Below are positions 45,482 to 55,600 of a stretch of 64,000 bases of DNA, piece by piece. How positions within the stretch are numbered: the stretch's first letter is position 1; each line of letters opens with the position of its first letter. The notes under the pieces were generated by a model that searched no databases, was not told the DNA's origin, and worked only from the letters and a program-made list of their open reading frames with translations. The stretch is taken from NCBI RefSeq assembly GCF_050876985.1, contig NZ_JBPAPP010000002.1. The stretch is one strand, 5' to 3'. The position numbers and the translations under genes are program-made. This DNA is from Halopseudomonas sp002296055. GTDB taxonomy: Bacteria; Pseudomonadota; Gammaproteobacteria; Pseudomonadales; Pseudomonadaceae.

Positions 45482-47026
45482 ATGCTTCGAGGGACTGTTC
45501 TGCTCAGTGCCGCCTTCAGCCTCTGCCTGCCACTCGGCCTGCAGGCCGCCGATTTCAGCTTCGAAAACGTTATTACCCAAGCGCGTGAACGCGCTGAAGC
45601 GGCCTACTCGCCGCCCAAGGAAGTGCCGCGCTTTCTGCAAGAACTCAGCTTCGACGATTACCAGGGCATCCGCTTCAAACCCGAGAACAGCCTTTGGCAC
45701 GAGAGTGAATCGGCGTTTCAGGTCATGCCCGTGCCCCCCGGTCTGTTCTACCGCCATCCAGTCCAGGTACACGTCATCGATGACCAGGGCGTATCGCCGC
45801 TGACCTTCGCCAAGAACCAGTTCTCCTATCCCAATACCGAGGTCGAACGGCTGGTACCCGCCGACCTCGGCTACGCCGGCTTCAAGCTGACCTTTCCACT
45901 CAAGGGCGACGACCAGGCAAACCAATTTCTTGTGTTTGCCGGCGCCAGCTACTTCCGCGCGGTGGGCCGGGACAACAACTTCGGTATTTCCGGACGCGGC
46001 CTGGCGCTCAACACGGGCCTGCCCGGCGGCGAGGAGTTTCCTGACTTTGTCGAGTTCTGGCTCGAACGCCCGGCGCCAGACGCCACCAGCATGACCTTCT
46101 ACGGCTTGCTCGACAGCCCCAGCATGAGCGGCGCATACCGATTTGTGGTGACTCCGGGCGAGCACACCGTGCTGGCCGTGGAGTCGGTGCTGTTTCCACG
46201 GCAGGACGTGGAACTACTTGGCGTTGCGCCGCTGACCAGCATGTTCTACTACGGCGAAAACAGCATCCGCCCACGCGGCGAGTGGCGCCCCGAAGTGCAC
46301 GATTCCGACGGTCTACTGATTCACGATGGCGGCAGTGGCGAGTGGCTGTGGCGGCCGCTGCGCAACCCGGCCACCCTGCGCATGGATTATTTCAGCGTGC
46401 AAAATCTGCGCGGTTTCGGCCTGCTGCAACGCGACACCGATTTTCGCAGCTATCAGGACCCGGAAGCCATCTACGACGGTCGCCCCAGCGCCTGGGTCGA
46501 GACCGACGGCAACTGGGGGCCAGGTAAGGTGGTGCTGGTGCAGATCCCCACGCCGGACGAAACCAACGACAACATAGTCGCGTTCTGGCAACCGGGCGAC
46601 GCGGTGCAACGTGGCAAGCCGCTGAAACAGCGCTACCGCGTGCTGTTTGGCGACGAGTCAGTCGCCAACAGCCGCCTGGCCAGTGCGCGTGAAAGTTTCG
46701 TTGGCGACGGCATGCGCGTTGGCGGCGGGAACGAGGAAGGCGCACTGCGTCTGATTGTCGACTTTGCCGGCGGCCCGCTAGACGCGCTGGATGCTGACGC
46801 CGCCGTCATCGGCGAGGTGGAGATGCAGCATGAGGGCGAACTAATCGAGCAGTTTGTCCAATACCTGCCGGCGCTGAAACGCTGGCGCCTGTCGATGCTG
46901 GTGCGCCCCGCTGCAGATCAGGCACTGGCCCTGCGCGCCCATCTGCGAGAGGGCGAAAACAGCCTGAGCGAAACCTGGCAATACGAACTACCCGCCGGCA
47001 GCGACCTGCTGGCCACCCCGGAGTAA
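45482..47026 (+). CDS. opgG: Periplasmic glucan biosynthesis protein OpgG/MdoG
   Basis: A 514-residue periplasmic protein required for osmoregulated periplasmic glucan synthesis, where it works with OpgH on backbone branching or release. The signal peptide ends near residue 22 (GLQA). Family segments include ELSFDDYQGIRFKPENSLW, FAGASYFRAVGRDNNFGISG (starts near residue 155) and LLQRDTDFRSYQDPEAIYDG. ATG 45482 has AGGA nine bases upstream; the frame extends to a TTG at 45464. It starts the opgG-small ORF-opgH operon. Confidence 0.93.
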   Translation: MLRGTVLLSAAFSLCLPLGLQAADFSFENVITQARERAEAAYSPPKEVPRFLQELSFDDYQGIRFKPENSLWHESESAFQVMPVPPGLFYRHPVQVHVIDDQGVSPLTFAKNQFSYPNTEVERLVPADLGYAGFKLTFPLKGDDQANQFLVFAGASYFRAVGRDNNFGISGRGLALNTGLPGGEEFPDFVEFWLERPAPDATSMTFYGLLDSPSMSGAYRFVVTPGEHTVLAVESVLFPRQDVELLGVAPLTSMFYYGENSIRPRGEWRPEVHDSDGLLIHDGGSGEWLWRPLRNPATLRMDYFSVQNLRGFGLLQRDTDFRSYQDPEAIYDGRPSAWVETDGNWGPGKVVLVQIPTPDETNDNIVAFWQPGDAVQRGKPLKQRYRVLFGDESVANSRLASARESFVGDGMRVGGGNEEGALRLIVDFAGGPLDALDADAAVIGEVEMQHEGELIEQFVQYLPALKRWRLSMLVRPAADQALALRAHLREGENSLSETWQYELPAGSDLLATPE

Positions 47027-47029
47027 GCC

Positions 47030-47278
47030 ATGCAGCCGCCAGACAGCGACGTCATTTTGCAGCGCATCCTGGCCTATTGGCACTGGGCCGGGCTGCCACT
47101 GGGGCGCGAACGCGAGCTCAAGGCCCTGGCCATCACCCGTCAGGCACTGCAACAGCAACAGCGACCAGCACTGGAGGTCGCTATGCAGGCCGCCCGCGCT
47201 GATCTGCCGAGCGACACCGATATTCCCCCTGCCGCGCCGCCCCTGCGTCGGGGTAGCCTGCGCTACGGAGCTTACTGA
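47030..47278 (+). CDS. Small protein encoded between opgG and opgH
   Basis: An 82-residue soluble protein of unknown function, with a helical first half (DSDVILQRILAYWHWAGLPLGRERELKALAI, shown in part) and a proline-rich, arginine-containing C-terminus. It starts three bases after the opgG stop and its TGA shares a base with the opgH ATG (TGATG), so all three are translationally coupled. P. aeruginosa-type OpgH has a longer cytoplasmic N-terminus. This ORF may be the equivalent segment as a separate polypeptide, or an independent regulator of OpgH. No match to a named family was recognised. Confidence 0.72.
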   Translation: MQPPDSDVILQRILAYWHWAGLPLGRERELKALAITRQALQQQQRPALEVAMQAARADLPSDTDIPPAAPPLRRGSLRYGAY

Positions 47279-49380
47279 TGACCAGCCTGCCGCCGACCCT
47301 GCTGCCCGCCAGCACGCGCCCGCAGGACAACTGGCGCAGCAGTGCGCGACGTCGACGCGTACTGTTGCTGACGCTGGTACTGGGACAGACCGCTGCGGCC
47401 ACCTGGTTTCTGCTCTCGGTATTGCCATACCACGGGCGCACCTGGGTCGAAGTGGGTATCGCAGCGCTGTTTGCACTGTTGTTCACCTGGCTTTCGTTGG
47501 GTTTCTGGATCGGCCTGATCGGCTTTGTATTGCGCCGCTGTGGCGGGGACCAGCGCAGTCTGTTGCGGCGCCAGGACCCGCAAACCCTGGCCGCTACCCC
47601 GTTGGCGCGTACCGCCGTGGTCATGCCGATTTACCATGAGCCGGTGGCGCGCAGCCTGCTGGGGCTGAAAGCCATTTACCAGAGCCTGCAAGCCAGTGGC
47701 GAACTGCAGCACTTTGATTTCTACATTCTCTCCGACAGCCGAGACGCCGACGTGTGGCTGCAGGAGCAGGCAGCCTGGCAGGCCCTGCGCCTTGAGCTGG
47801 GCGCGCAAGCACGGCTGTTCTACCGCCGCCGCAAGCTCAACCTGAACCACAAGAGCGGCAACATCGCCGACTTTCTGCGGCGTTGGGGCCGCGATTACCA
47901 GTACATGGTGGTCCTGGATGCCGACAGCCTGATGGGCGGCGACACCATCGTACAAATGGTGCAACTGATGGAGCGCCACCCGCAGGTTGGCATTCTGCAA
48001 TCCAGCCCCCGCCTGCTCAACGCGCAGTCGCTGTTCGCACGTATCCAGCAATTCGCCAACCAACTGTACGGCCCGCTGTTCACCACCGGCCTGGCGGCCG
48101 TGCAATTGGGCGAGGCCGCTTTCTGGGGGCACAACGCCATTTTGCGCATTCGCCCCTTCATGCAGCACTGCGGCCTGCGTCGTCTGCCGGGCTGGGGCCT
48201 GTTCAAGGGCTCGGTGCTCAGTCACGACTTTGTCGAAGCGGCTTACATGGGCCGCGCCGGCCAAGAGGTCTGGCTGGAGCCGGAACTGCACGCCAGTTAT
48301 GAGGAATCGCCACCCACCCTCAGCGATGAGCTAACGCGCGATCGCCGCTGGGCCAAGGGCAACCTGCAGCACCTGTGGCTGATGCTGTTCAGCCGACGCC
48401 TGCGCCTGGCCCATCGGCTGGCCTTTCTCAACGGCATCATGGGGTATCTGGCCTCGCCGTTGTGGTTCGGCTTTCTGGTGCTTACCACGGTGGAAGTGGC
48501 GCGACTGGTGCTCTGGCCAATCAACTATTTCCCGCAGCCCAATCAGCTATTCCCGCTGTGGCCTGAGTGGCATCCAACCAAGGCGCTGGCGTTAGTTGGT
48601 ATCACCCTGACCCTGCTGTTTGTGCCCAAGCTACTGGCCCTGGCTGATGTCCTGCTCAGTGGGCAACGTCAACGCTACGGCGGCGCTCGCCGTTTGTGTC
48701 TTAGCGTTCTGCTGGAGTCCCTGGCCTCCGCCCTGCTCGCCCCGATCCGCATGCTGGCGCACAGTCGCTATGTGGTAGAGGCCCTGTTCAATGTCAACCT
48801 GCGCTGGGCCGGGCAAAACCGCAGCGGCGAGACCAGTTGGCTGGCGGCGGTGCTCGATCAGGGCATTGGCAGCCTGATCGCGCTGGGCTGGTCGGCTTTT
48901 GCCCTGTGGCTGCAGCCGATGTTCTTCCTCTGGTCCCTGCCGGTCGCTGTGCCACTGGTGCTGGCTGCACCATTGTTTGTCCTGTTCAGCCGCATTGGCA
49001 TCGGCACCTGGTTGCGCGACCGAGGCCTGCTGCTCAGCCCCGACGAACAGCGCGGCAATAGCTTGCTGGAGGCGCTGGAGCAACCCTCCAGCCTGTCGGC
49101 TATCGATGAGCGCGATGCTTTTATCGAAGCTGTCATCCACCCGGCTACCCAGCGGTTGCACGTTGCCTTGGCGCACCCACCGCGAGCCCGCCGTCAGCAG
49201 CAGGAGCTGCAACTGCTGCGCCAACGCTGCCTTGAGCAGGGCCCGGAACAACTCACTCCGGCCCAGCGCCAACTGCTGGCGGCCGACGCCAACGCCTTGA
49301 GCTGGTTGCACCAGCAGGTCTGGCAGGGCTCACCAGATAGCCCCTGGGGTAAGCTGCTGCAGCGTCGTATCGCACACTGA
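47278..49380 (+). CDS. opgH: Glucan glucosyltransferase OpgH/MdoH
   Basis: A 700-residue inner-membrane GT2 enzyme that polymerises beta-1,2-linked glucose from UDP-glucose and moves it to the periplasm. Membrane helices are near residues 25-48, 58-85 and in the C-terminal third (about 380-580). The glycosyltransferase core has the D-x-D pair Asp214/Asp216 (VLDADSLMGG) and the R-R-W signature DRRWAKGN at about 355-362. It is shorter than E. coli MdoH (847 aa), lacking part of the N-terminal extension. The start overlaps the small ORF by one base. Confidence 0.92.
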   Translation: MTSLPPTLLPASTRPQDNWRSSARRRRVLLLTLVLGQTAAATWFLLSVLPYHGRTWVEVGIAALFALLFTWLSLGFWIGLIGFVLRRCGGDQRSLLRRQDPQTLAATPLARTAVVMPIYHEPVARSLLGLKAIYQSLQASGELQHFDFYILSDSRDADVWLQEQAAWQALRLELGAQARLFYRRRKLNLNHKSGNIADFLRRWGRDYQYMVVLDADSLMGGDTIVQMVQLMERHPQVGILQSSPRLLNAQSLFARIQQFANQLYGPLFTTGLAAVQLGEAAFWGHNAILRIRPFMQHCGLRRLPGWGLFKGSVLSHDFVEAAYMGRAGQEVWLEPELHASYEESPPTLSDELTRDRRWAKGNLQHLWLMLFSRRLRLAHRLAFLNGIMGYLASPLWFGFLVLTTVEVARLVLWPINYFPQPNQLFPLWPEWHPTKALALVGITLTLLFVPKLLALADVLLSGQRQRYGGARRLCLSVLLESLASALLAPIRMLAHSRYVVEALFNVNLRWAGQNRSGETSWLAAVLDQGIGSLIALGWSAFALWLQPMFFLWSLPVAVPLVLAAPLFVLFSRIGIGTWLRDRGLLLSPDEQRGNSLLEALEQPSSLSAIDERDAFIEAVIHPATQRLHVALAHPPRARRQQQELQLLRQRCLEQGPEQLTPAQRQLLAADANALSWLHQQVWQGSPDSPWGKLLQRRIAH

Positions 49381-49412
49381 TGGTAAATACCTAGTTTTAG
49401 GTACTTGCCATC
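49379..49412. repeat. 15-bp imperfect palindrome at the opgH stop
   Basis: Arms at 49379-49393 and 49398-49412 pair with two mismatches; the centre is TACCTA-gttt-TAGGTA. It overlaps the opgH stop codon and lies 180 bp upstream of the next gene. It is AT-rich with no T-run, so it reads more like a regulator-binding palindrome than a terminator. Confidence 0.45.
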
Positions 49413-49594
49413 ACCGTCCCTGGCTATATCCTTCTATCCGGCCAGCATTACGCTGGCCAACATTCCGGTCACTGCACCCCGTTCGCCGCCTCTGCGGCGA
49501 CATGCGTCGCGGCGTGGCCGGCTGCCACATGCGTTGTTCGGTCTGTCCGATCAGCTTTCGCGCCTACCAGACGGGCGCACCCAGGGAGAGAAAA

Positions 49595-49927
49595 ATGATC
49601 AAAAAAGCCTTAGCGCTGTTTGCCGTCCTATGCCTGTTCAGCGGCCCCGCAGCCGCCGGCTTCGATGGCTATGTCGAGGTGACAAACGATACCGGCTACG
49701 ACATCTATTACCTGTATGTCAGCCACGCCAAATCCAAGAGCTGGGAAGAAGATGTGCTGGACGAAGACATCCTGCCTGACGGTCACACTGTGCGGGTCAA
49801 CCTGCGCGGTGCCAAGTCGTCCATCTTCGACATTCGTGCCCAGGATGAAGACGGCGATACCTACACCGTCTGGGAAATCGACGTTGCCCGTGACGACGTT
49901 GTCTTCACCCTGGACGACATGGACTGA
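49595..49927 (+). CDS. Small acidic secreted protein of unknown function
   Basis: A 110-residue protein with a clear signal peptide (MIKKALALFAVLCLFSGPAA, cleavage about residue 21). The mature domain begins GFDGYVEVTNDTGYDIYYLY and is strongly acidic, with DEDILPDGHTVRVNL, FDIRAQDEDGDTYTVWEID and a C-terminus of VFTLDDMD. The pattern suggests a small beta-sandwich that may bind Ca2+ through its Asp-rich loops; this is inference. AGGGAGAG precedes the ATG. The frame is open upstream to 49502 but that part is not protein-like. Confidence 0.8.
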   Translation: MIKKALALFAVLCLFSGPAAAGFDGYVEVTNDTGYDIYYLYVSHAKSKSWEEDVLDEDILPDGHTVRVNLRGAKSSIFDIRAQDEDGDTYTVWEIDVARDDVVFTLDDMD

Positions 49928-49973
49928 TGCCCCCGGCAGGGGCTACCGTGCTCCTGCCCTTGCGTAAGCAAGC

Positions 49974-50016
49974 GCTGGTCAACGCCACTCGCAGAAGCCG
50001 TGCGGCATTGACCAGC
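49974..50016 (+). terminator. Long stem-loop between the secreted protein gene and the RND operon
   Basis: Arms of 13 bases (49974-49986 and 50004-50016) pair with one mismatch around a 17-base loop, 47 bp after the stop of the upstream gene and just before the direct-repeat operator. No T-run follows. Confidence 0.35.
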
Positions 50017-50021
50017 ACCTT

Positions 50022-50055
50022 CTTAACCCGCGCTTAACCTCCCGCTCGCTAGTCT
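50022..50055 (+). promoter_or_regulatory. OmpR/PhoB-type direct-repeat operator and promoter of the RND operon
   Basis: CTTAACC occurs at 50022-50028 and again at 50033-50039, start to start exactly 11 bp, the one-turn spacing used by OmpR/PhoB-family regulators. A TAGTCT at 50050-50055 is placed as a -10 box, so the repeats cover the -35 position. This is the usual design for an activator-dependent promoter. The cognate regulator is probably the response regulator gene in the same operon (55785-56480). Confidence 0.62.
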
Positions 50056-50118
50056 CCCGCAAGATCGCCAAGCCGCCTGATGGGCGTCTTGCCCTTGCTA
50101 CACGGGAGACCTTCTGCA

Positions 50119-51474
50119 ATGCCGCGCCCCCCGCTCTACCTGCTATTGCCTTTGGCCCTGCTGGTGCACGGCTGCGCCACGACGAGCACCAGCCCCGACT
50201 ACAGCAGCCAGACCGAGCAGCTACGCAACGAGATTACCGCCTGGCCTGCGCAAGCCGACGCTGCTGCGGTCAGCCATCTGACTCAATTGATCGACAGTGA
50301 CCAACTGCACCAGCTGGTCAGTCAGGCGCTGGACAACAACCCCGGGCTGCAACAAACCTGGCTGGTACTGCGCCAACGCCAGGCCGAGCAGCGGCGCATT
50401 GCCGGTGGCCGCCTGCCCAGCGCCAGCGCCGGTTTTCAAGCCTCACGCAGCGAAGACACGGACAGCAGCTATACCGGCTCGGTCAGCGTCAGCTGGGAGC
50501 TGGACCTCTGGCACCGCGTGGGCGACGAGGTCGCCGCCGCCGGCAGCGACAGCGCCCAGCAGCAGGCGCTGTACCAGTCGGCCAGAGATACCCTCAGCGC
50601 GGAGGTGATGCAGGGCTGGCTTGGTCTTATCGCCCAGGAGCGCGCGCTGGAGATTGAACAACGCCGCCTGGCGACCCTGGAGCAAAACGAGGCACTGATT
50701 CTGCAGCGTTACCGTGCCGGACTTGGCAGCCTGAACGATCTGGACAGCGCCCGCAGCGCCAGTGCCAGCAGCCGAGCCACCCTGGCGGCCGACACGCAAA
50801 CCCTGGCGCAACAGCAGCGCGCGCTGCAGGTGCTGGTAGGCAGCAGCCAACCACTGGCGCTGCAGATGCCAGCCGATTACCCCGGCGTCATCACGCCACT
50901 GGCCGAGCTGCCAACGCAAACCCTTGAGCGCCGTCCCGACCTGCGCGCGGCCTGGCTTGCCATAGAAGCCGAAAGCCTGCGCACCCGCGCCGCCTACAAG
51001 GACATGCTGCCGAGCATCAGCCTGCAAGCGGCCTTGCAGGACATCGCCGAGAACCCTGCCCAGGCCCTGCTCACAGACCCACTGTGGAGCCTCTTGGGTG
51101 AGCTGAGCGCGCCGCTGTATCAGGGCGGCGCCCTGCGCGCGGCTGCCGATATTGCCGAGCTAACCGCCGCCGAACGCTGGCAAGCCTACCGCGAAACGCT
51201 GCTGGGCGCCGTCAATGAGGTAAGCGACGCCCTTGGCCAGGAACAGGCCCTGGAGCAGCAGCAAGCCCATATCACCGAGGCGCTGGCACGCCAGCGCAAC
51301 AGCCTGACGCAATACCAACGCCGCTATCGCACTGGCGGTGCCACCCTGCTGGAACTGCTGGAGGTGCAGCAGCAGACCTACGACCTGGAAGCCCAGCTCG
51401 ACACCCTTATCTACAACCGCCTGACCAACCGCATCACGCTGGGGTTGGCGCTGGGCCTGGGAGCACCCGAATGA
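50119..51474 (+). CDS. RND efflux outer-membrane lipoprotein (OprM/NodT family)
   Basis: A 451-residue TolC-like outer-membrane channel. The lipobox LLVHGC places the acylated cysteine at residue 19. Two repeats of the outer-membrane-factor domain follow (about 65-255 and 275-450), with GSLNDLDSARSASASSR, ERRPDLRAAWLAIEAESLR and YRTGGATLLELLEVQQQTYD. ATG 50119 was chosen because it gives the lipoprotein signal and has GGGAGA upstream; the frame extends to 50080. It is the first gene of a five-gene operon and overlaps the adaptor gene by 4 bp. Confidence 0.9.
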   Translation: MPRPPLYLLLPLALLVHGCATTSTSPDYSSQTEQLRNEITAWPAQADAAAVSHLTQLIDSDQLHQLVSQALDNNPGLQQTWLVLRQRQAEQRRIAGGRLPSASAGFQASRSEDTDSSYTGSVSVSWELDLWHRVGDEVAAAGSDSAQQQALYQSARDTLSAEVMQGWLGLIAQERALEIEQRRLATLEQNEALILQRYRAGLGSLNDLDSARSASASSRATLAADTQTLAQQQRALQVLVGSSQPLALQMPADYPGVITPLAELPTQTLERRPDLRAAWLAIEAESLRTRAAYKDMLPSISLQAALQDIAENPAQALLTDPLWSLLGELSAPLYQGGALRAAADIAELTAAERWQAYRETLLGAVNEVSDALGQEQALEQQQAHITEALARQRNSLTQYQRRYRTGGATLLELLEVQQQTYDLEAQLDTLIYNRLTNRITLGLALGLGAPE

Positions 51475-52646
51475 GCAAATCCCCTTCCCGCCGTTGGGTC
51501 ATTGCCGGCAGCCTGCTGGTCGTGGTTCTGATCCTGATCTACAACCACCTGCGCAGCGCCGACTTTGCAGCCCAGCGCACAGCGCCTATCAGCGCCGAAG
51601 CGAGCCTGGTCCCGGATGTTGCCGTGGTCTACCGCAGCCCCGCGCGCTATCAGGCCAGCGTCAGCGGCTTTGGCGCCGCCAATTCGCGCTTTTCTCTGAC
51701 CCTGAGCAGCGAGGTCGCCGGCCGTGTTACCCAGCTGAGCGAGCACTTTGCCACTGGCAACGCGGTGACCGCCGGCCAATTGCTGGCCGAGCTGGAAGAT
51801 GCCAGCTACCAGGCTGCCGTTGCCAGCGCGGAACAAACCTTGGCCAGCGCCGAGGTCGACTACCTGGAAGAACAGCGCGAGGGCGCGCAGGCATTGGCCG
51901 AGTGGCGCTCGTCCGGGCTGGACGGCGATCCTGACTCCGAACTGGTGTTGCGCAAACCGCAGCTGGCCGCCGCCGCCGCAGCCGTGCGACAGGCCCGTAC
52001 CGCGCTGGCAAGCGCGCGCCATGATCTGCAGCAGACCCAGATTCGTGCGCCCTTCGACGCCATCATCACCAGCCGCGCCATAGCTCCGGGTAGCTACCTG
52101 CAAGGCGGCGGCGAGGTGGCCGAGCTGCTGGGCAGTGACCGGGTGGAAGTGAGTGTCGCACTGTCAGCCCGCGACTGGGCAAGCCTGCCGGATGAGCAGC
52201 AGCTGACCGACGGCAGCTGGACGGCAACCCTGCTCAATGCCGAAGACAACCAGCAATGGCAAGGTGTAGTCATGCGTACAGAGCACCATCTGGATGACAC
52301 CACTCGCCAGCGCGCGCTGGTCGTTGCGCTCGACCAACCGCTGTCGCAAAACCCCGCCCTGCTGCCCGGCACCTTCGTGCAGGTAAGCATTCCCGGACGC
52401 GAGCTGGATGGACTCTGGAAGCTGCCCAGCTCGGCGCTCAGCCAACGCGGTTATCTCTGGTACGTAACGGCCGACAAAACCCTGGCCAGCGTCGCTGCAG
52501 AGCCGGTGTTCAGCGACGCACAAGCCATCTACATAGAGGCCCCAGAGTCGCTGGCCAACGCGCCGCAAGCGATTCTGACGCACCCGCTCAGCAGCTACCT
52601 GGACGGCATGCAGGTGAACCCAGTGGAGGACACCAGCGATGAGTGA
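51471..52646 (+). CDS. RND efflux periplasmic adaptor subunit (HlyD/AcrA family)
   Basis: A 391-residue membrane-fusion protein. One N-terminal membrane helix (residues 9-26, WVIAGSLLVVVLILIY) anchors it. The lipoyl half-motifs are GRVTQLSEHFATGNAVTAGQ and QIRAPFDAIITSRAIAPGSY, flanking a helical hairpin (about 115-200). A beta-barrel with TLLNAEDNQQWQGVV and a C-terminal domain follow. It links the inner-membrane pump to the outer channel. Starts and stops overlap both neighbours (4 bp with the channel gene, 8 bp with the pump gene). Confidence 0.9.
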   Translation: MSKSPSRRWVIAGSLLVVVLILIYNHLRSADFAAQRTAPISAEASLVPDVAVVYRSPARYQASVSGFGAANSRFSLTLSSEVAGRVTQLSEHFATGNAVTAGQLLAELEDASYQAAVASAEQTLASAEVDYLEEQREGAQALAEWRSSGLDGDPDSELVLRKPQLAAAAAAVRQARTALASARHDLQQTQIRAPFDAIITSRAIAPGSYLQGGGEVAELLGSDRVEVSVALSARDWASLPDEQQLTDGSWTATLLNAEDNQQWQGVVMRTEHHLDDTTRQRALVVALDQPLSQNPALLPGTFVQVSIPGRELDGLWKLPSSALSQRGYLWYVTADKTLASVAAEPVFSDAQAIYIEAPESLANAPQAILTHPLSSYLDGMQVNPVEDTSDE

Positions 52647-55600
52647 GCCCGTGCAAAAAGGCAGCGTCATCAGCTGGTTTGCGGCCAACCCGGTCGCCGC
52701 CAACCTGTTGATGCTGCTGGTGATCCTGCTTGGCGTAAGCACCGTCAGCTCCCTGCGCAAGGAAGCCTTCCCGGCGATGGAGCCAGACAGCATCAGCATT
52801 TCGGTCAGTTACGACAGCGGCTCGGCCAGCCAATCCGAAGAAGGCCTAACGATCAAGATCGAGGACGCGCTGGAGGACGTGATCGGTATCAAGACGCTGA
52901 CCAGCACCTCTACCGGCAGCGGTACCACCGTTACGGTGCAGAAACAGTCCGACTACAACCTCGATATCCTGCTGCGCGACGTCAAAGCGAAGGTGGACGC
53001 GATCTCCAACTTTCCGGCCGACGCCGACAAACCGGTCATCGAAAAGGCGCAACGCGAGTCCGACGCCATTCGCCTGCAACTGTATGGCGATACCGATCGC
53101 TACAGCCTGCAGAGCCTGGCCGAGAGCCTGCGCTCTGAACTGCTTGCCAATGCCAGCATCAGCCAGGTCAACTTCGCCGGCTGGCTGGACCCGATGATGG
53201 CCATCGAGATCGACGAAGCGCGCCTGCAGGCCTACGGCCTGACGCTGTCCGACGTGCAACAGGCGATCAACGCCAACTCCTCCAGCACCGCAACCGCGGT
53301 ACTGCGCAATGACCGCATGTACCTGCAGCTCAAAGCATCCGAGCAGGCCTATCTGAAAGAGGACTTCGCCGCCCTGCCGCTGATTTCCAGTAGCGATGGT
53401 CGCCACCTGCAATTGGGCGACGTGGCACAGATTCGCGATACCTACGATGACACCAGTGCCTCGCTATCGCGTTTCGCCGGGCATGACAGCATTGGCCTGC
53501 AGGTCATCAGCACCGGCCAGGATGACATCATCAACACCGTCAGCGCGACCCGCGAGATCGTCGCCCAATGGCATGCCGACGGCAAGCTGCCGCAAGGCGT
53601 GGAGCTGGCCGCTTGGCAAGACAGCAGCCAGAACATCACCGACCGCCTCAAACTGCTGGTCAGCAACGCCGGTATGGGTGTGTTGCTGGTGTTTGTTCTG
53701 CTTGCGCTGTTTCTCAACGTGCGCGTTGCATTCTGGGTCGCCATGGGGCTGCCGTTCATCTTCTTCGGCACCCTGTTCTTCATGGGTGAGGGTTTTGCCG
53801 GCCTGTCCCTCAACGAGTTCACCACCTTCGGCTTTATCATGGCCTTGGGTATTGTCGTGGATGACGCGGTGGTGGTTGGCGAGAGTGTTTACGCCGTGCG
53901 CCAGGCCGAGGGCGACACCCTCGCCAACACCATCAAGGGCACCATGCGGGTAGCCGTGCCGACCCTGTTCGGCGTGTTTACAACGGTCGCAGCCTTCTAC
54001 GCGCTGTCGCAGATCAGCGGCGGGCTGGGTCAGCTGTATGCCCAGTTTGCCACTGTGGTGACCATTTGCCTGGTGCTGTCGATCATCGAATCAAAACTGA
54101 TTCTGCCCGCCCACCTGGCGCACCTGAATACCCACAAGCAGCCTGGCGGCAGCCCGCTATCGCGCGCCTGGCAGCGGCTGCAACACGCGTGTGATCGCGG
54201 CCTGAACCTGCTTAACGAGCGCCTGTACCGGCCGTTGATCGAGCGCGCCTTGACGCACCGCTACGCCGTAGTCGTGCTGTTCATTGGTTTGTTCATGCTG
54301 GTTATTGCCATGCCGTTTAACGGCACGGTACGCATGAGCTTCTTCCCCGAGGTACCGGGTGACAGCGTGCGCGCCAGCATCACCATGCTCAACGATGCCA
54401 GCTACGGACAAACCCACTCGGCGCTCACACAGCTGGAAACCCAGGCGCGCGCGGCCGACCGCATTCTGCTGGACGATCAAACCCTAGCAAGCGGCATCGC
54501 CAACCTGCAGCTGCTATCAGAGGCCGACCAGAGCGGTGAGGTAACCGTTGAGCTGCGCGATGACGCGCCTTATGACATCAACACGTTCACCCGCACCTGG
54601 CGCTCGCTGTCGGGCAGCCCCGAGGGTGTCCGCACCCTGAGCGTGCAAAGCCGGCAGGGCTCGATTGATGCGCTGCGTATCGAGCTGCGCGCCAACGACG
54701 ATGAGCTGCTCACCCAGGCCGGCAATCAGCTCAAGACCAGCCTGCAGGGCATCGCGGCCGTTAGCGGTATCAGCGACAACCTGACACCGGGCCAGCCGCA
54801 ACTGCAACTGCGCCTGACTCAGCAGGGCCGTGCGCTTGGCATGACCACCGACGACCTGGCCTCCCAGCTCTACCAGGCTTTCAGCGGACAGGTTGTGCAA
54901 CGTTTTCAGCGCAACAGCGACGAGATAGAGGTTAAGGTTCGCTACCCCGAACAGGATCGACAGAACCCCGCGAACGTACTCGCGGCCCGCATCCGCACGC
55001 CGGACGGCGCAGTGATACCGCTGTCCAGCGTGGCCAGCGTGACCTATGGTTTTACCCGCGACAGCATCACCCGGATTGACGGCAAGCGCGCGGTGTACCT
55101 GTCAGCCGACGTGGACAAGGAGGCGCTTTCAGCCAGCGAGCTGGTTGCGCGTTTGCAGGCTAGCGTGGTGCCGCAGCTGGAACGCCAGTATCCGGGGCTG
55201 GACATTCAATTTGCCGGCGAAGCGCAGGAGCAGGCTGAAACCCAGACATCCATGGAGCAGGTGTTTCTGTTTGCGATGCTGGTCATCTACATGCTGCTGG
55301 CGATCCCGCTGCGCTCCTACATTCAGCCGCTGCTGATCATGACCGCGATTCCGTTTGGCATCGTTGGCGCCATCCTCGGCCACTGGTTCAACGACCTCTC
55401 GCTTGGCATCCTCTCGCTCAACGGTATTATTGCCCTGAGCGGTGTAGTGGTGAACGACAGCCTGCTACTGGTTGCTCGCTACAACGACCTGAAAAGTGAG
55501 ACGTCATCACTGCCGGCCGCCATCAGCGAGGCGTGCCGCAGTCGTCTGCGCGCCGTGCTGCTGACCTCGGCCACCACCTTTGCCGGGCTGGTGCCGCTGC

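Noticed and set aside
47272..48291. 339-residue minus-strand open frame antisense to opgH
   Set aside because: Overlaps the well-supported glycosyltransferase core and shows no domain.
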